Source of the DNA: Haliclystus octoradiatus
Taxonomy: Eukaryota; Cnidaria; Staurozoa; Stauromedusae; Haliclystidae
DNA: 64,000 nt
Assembly: GCA_916610825.1 (NCBI GenBank)
Contig: OU744447.1
Coordinates: forward strand, 15,793,751-15,857,750
Direction of reading: 5' to 3'
This document shows positions 61,986 through 64,000 of the stretch, one piece after another (the first letter of the stretch is position 1; every line of letters starts with the position of its first letter). Made by a program: the position numbers and the translations under genes. A model generated the notes under the pieces. That model worked only from the letters and a program-made list of their open reading frames with translations. It made no database searches and was not told the DNA's origin.

Positions 61986-63050
61986 CTACATGGATAAGAA
62001 AAACGCATAACATAGCAAATAGATAGATAGATAGATAGTTCGTTTATTATATATAGACATATAAACTTATGATAAGTAAAGGATGTTTTTAATTTAATAA
62101 TATGTATTACACTGATAATTTGCTACTGTTTTGATCATTTTTAAGTTTCTTGATGTCTGTACTTGTATGTGGTTAATTGTTCTGTAAGTGTTAGTTTAAG
62201 TTTACTAGTTTATTACATCATTCGTGAAGTTAGTTTTTTTAAAATGTTTTGCTATGTTTTTAAAAGTTTAAGATATCTCTGTTATTATTAATCAATTCTG
62301 ATCAACAATATTAGGATAATACACTTGACGTTATTAAAATACTCTCCGTCAAATTTTGATCAGCAGTATTTAGGGATGGTCAGAATATAGGAGGTCATGG
62401 GTGTTGTCCAGACCCTATTTGAGAACATTTGCCAAAAGCATCCACCCCGGAGGAGGAATATCAACTTGATTAACGAGATGTACATAACGATGACGTCCAA
62501 TACAATGCCCAAAGAGCATATTTTAACATCAAAATTCAGAGACACGATTTTGAGTGAGAAATGGTGATCGATATTTTGGATTCAGTGAGGATTGCAGGAT
62601 CATATTGCATATTGGTGGTAAAATAAAAGTACGCAAGTATCATGAAGTATACAAAGTTAGCGCGAACATATTAAGATGAACGTCCTCTGAAAACATCGAT
62701 AGATGAGTAAATATTGAATGAACGAAAATTTTAGAACATAAACTCCTAATATAAATGTATTTAGGTTGATCAATAATCTATTATTAGAGAGGAACGGAAA
62801 TTAACCAATAACCAATGTTTTGGTAAAAATAACAATAGATCACCACCGGAAGTAATATATAGCGGAACAATGTTGTTGATCTCAGCAAGATTTTGTTGAA
62901 GAATCATGCCGGCATGTATTTTGACCCCAGTTGGTTTGCATGTAGAGTTTGAACATAGCCGGGCGATTTATGATTCGAGAAACAAACATTAGCTGCGGAA
63001 AGTTCTTCTAAAATATTGCAGAATCTGAGCTTAGTTGTCATTACGTGAAG
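61986..63050. other. Region between NDUFV1 exon and lipase start
   Basis: No NDUFV1 exon was recognised on the minus strand here. It contains a short (GATA)n run at about 62021-62038 and presumably the lipase promoter. A minus-strand ORF at 62545-62360 has no family resemblance. Confidence 0.4.
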
Positions 63051-64000
63051 ATGGGTTATCTACTCGTCCTCGTCGTTACCATGGTTTCTGGCATTTCAGC
63101 CTTATCAATGCCTGAAGAAAGCATGAATGCCATGGAGTTAATCCGTCATTGGGGTTACAAAGCAGAAGAACATCAAGTTGAAACACAAGATGGATACATT
63201 TTAACCATGCATAGAATCCCACAAAGCAAGACAGATAACCAACAAACGCCATTCGGTAAAACATCCAAAGGTCAACGCCGTCCTGTTGTATTCTTGCAAC
63301 ACGGTCTATTATGTTCAAGTACAAATTGGTTGACAAACCTTCCACATCAGAGTCTTGCTTATATTTTATCAGACGCAGGGTTTGATGTTTGGATGGGTAA
63401 TGTACGTGGTAATACATACAGTCGTAAACATCGTTCGCTGTCAGTTAAAGATGAATCATTTTGGGATTTCACATGGGACGATATGGCTCAATACGATTTA
63501 CCAGCCATGATTGATTACGCATTGGCTGTGACGCAACAAAAGAAATTATCATATGTTGGACATTCACAGGGTACATTGATGGCATTTGCTGGCTTATCAG
63601 ATAACAAAACATTGGCAGATAAAGTGAATTTATTTATTGCTTTAGCACCAATATGGAGAATTGATCACATGATTAGTCCATTTAGATATTTGGCATATTT
63701 TGCACCGGAAGTCAGTTATTTATTCGAATTATTTGGAAAAGGTGAATTCTTGCCTTCAACATGGTATATTAGATGGTTGGCTGGGAATGTCTGTCCAAGC
63801 AACGAACCACTATGCAACAACCTCCTTTTCGTCATATCCGGCTACGACACACAAAACCTCAATTCCACAAGAATACCTGTTTACGCAAGCCATGTCCCGG
63901 CTGGTACATCAGTCAAGAATTTCATACACTACGGACAGATGTACCTTCAAGGTAGCCCTGGCAACAGCTACAACCACGGTGAGAAAACGAATTTGGCCAA
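63051..64000 (+). CDS. Acid lipase family (lysosomal/gastric lipase type), 3' truncated by window
   Basis: Open from ATG 63051 to the window end (316 codons visible). Signal-peptide-like N-terminus MGYLLVLVVTMVSGISA. Next comes the AB-hydrolase lipase region: IRHWGYKAEEHQVETQDGYI (about 31-50), the oxyanion-loop motif QHGLLCSS (about 83-90), GNVRGNTYSRKH, FWDFTWDDMAQYDLPAMIDY, and the nucleophile elbow GHSQG with catalytic Ser at about 172. The family normally has about 400 residues; the catalytic Asp and His should lie beyond the edge. Such enzymes hydrolyse triglycerides and cholesteryl esters in lysosomes or the gut. No intron interrupts the visible 950 bp, whereas vertebrate homologues are split into many exons. 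It lies on the strand opposite NDUFV1. Confidence 0.92.
   Translation, partial: MGYLLVLVVTMVSGISALSMPEESMNAMELIRHWGYKAEEHQVETQDGYILTMHRIPQSKTDNQQTPFGKTSKGQRRPVVFLQHGLLCSSTNWLTNLPHQSLAYILSDAGFDVWMGNVRGNTYSRKHRSLSVKDESFWDFTWDDMAQYDLPAMIDYALAVTQQKKLSYVGHSQGTLMAFAGLSDNKTLADKVNLFIALAPIWRIDHMISPFRYLAYFAPEVSYLFELFGKGEFLPSTWYIRWLAGNVCPSNEPLCNNLLFVISGYDTQNLNSTRIPVYASHVPAGTSVKNFIHYGQMYLQGSPGNSYNHGEKTNLA

Overview
The window is a stretch of AT-rich, intron-containing animal nuclear DNA with a heavy load of repeats. It carries recognisable orthologues of metazoan genes: a mitochondrial fission factor (MFF/Tango11), the complex I 51-kDa subunit (NDUFV1), a DLG5-type PDZ/SH3 scaffold, a CCDC73-like coiled-coil protein, two GRDP/DUF1399 proteins and an acid-lipase family gene. 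The repeats include a BEL/Pao retrotransposon, hAT elements and tRNA-derived SINEs. An invertebrate, plausibly a marine deuterostome such as a tunicate, fits best. The species cannot be fixed from the sequence, and that assignment is inference.

Layout. 1-3196: the 3' half of a BEL/Pao element (uninterrupted pol ORF plus 3' LTR). 4390-17418 (-): a coiled-coil gene of ten small exons. Its largest intron (7.9-15.7 kb) is filled with a TTCATGAAC satellite having an 82-bp monomer and a 411-bp higher-order period, into which a 4.4-kb foldback transposon has inserted. 18164-22695 (+): MFF in four exons, head-to-head with the coiled-coil gene. 24369-41807 (-): a DLG5-like scaffold in about 16 exons (proline-rich N-terminus, coiled coil, three PDZ, SH3), tail-to-tail with MFF. 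Its introns hold two hAT elements with perfect 8-bp target duplications, a foldback element and a SINE.

42-46.7 kb: recently rearranged intergenic DNA. A 74-bp perfect palindrome is followed by a broken copy of the neighbouring GRDP gene. That copy is interrupted by a 5'-truncated LINE and flanked by 184-bp direct repeats. 46750-48693 and 52982-55483 (-): two intronless GRDP paralogues, one ending in a Gly/Cys-rich tail and the other in an acidic tail. 56508-61985 (-): the last seven recognised exons of NDUFV1. The first roughly two thirds of that protein is not seen. 63051-64000 (+): the start of an apparently intronless acid lipase gene that runs off the window, lying where NDUFV1's upstream exons would be expected.

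The genes do not form one pathway. MFF (mitochondrial fission) and NDUFV1 (respiratory complex I) are both mitochondrial, DLG5-like proteins organise cell polarity and junctions, and lipases hydrolyse esters. The clearest functional grouping is the GRDP pair plus its pseudogene fragment. Exon boundaries were inferred by eye from splice signals, reading-phase agreement and family resemblance; nothing was aligned computationally.
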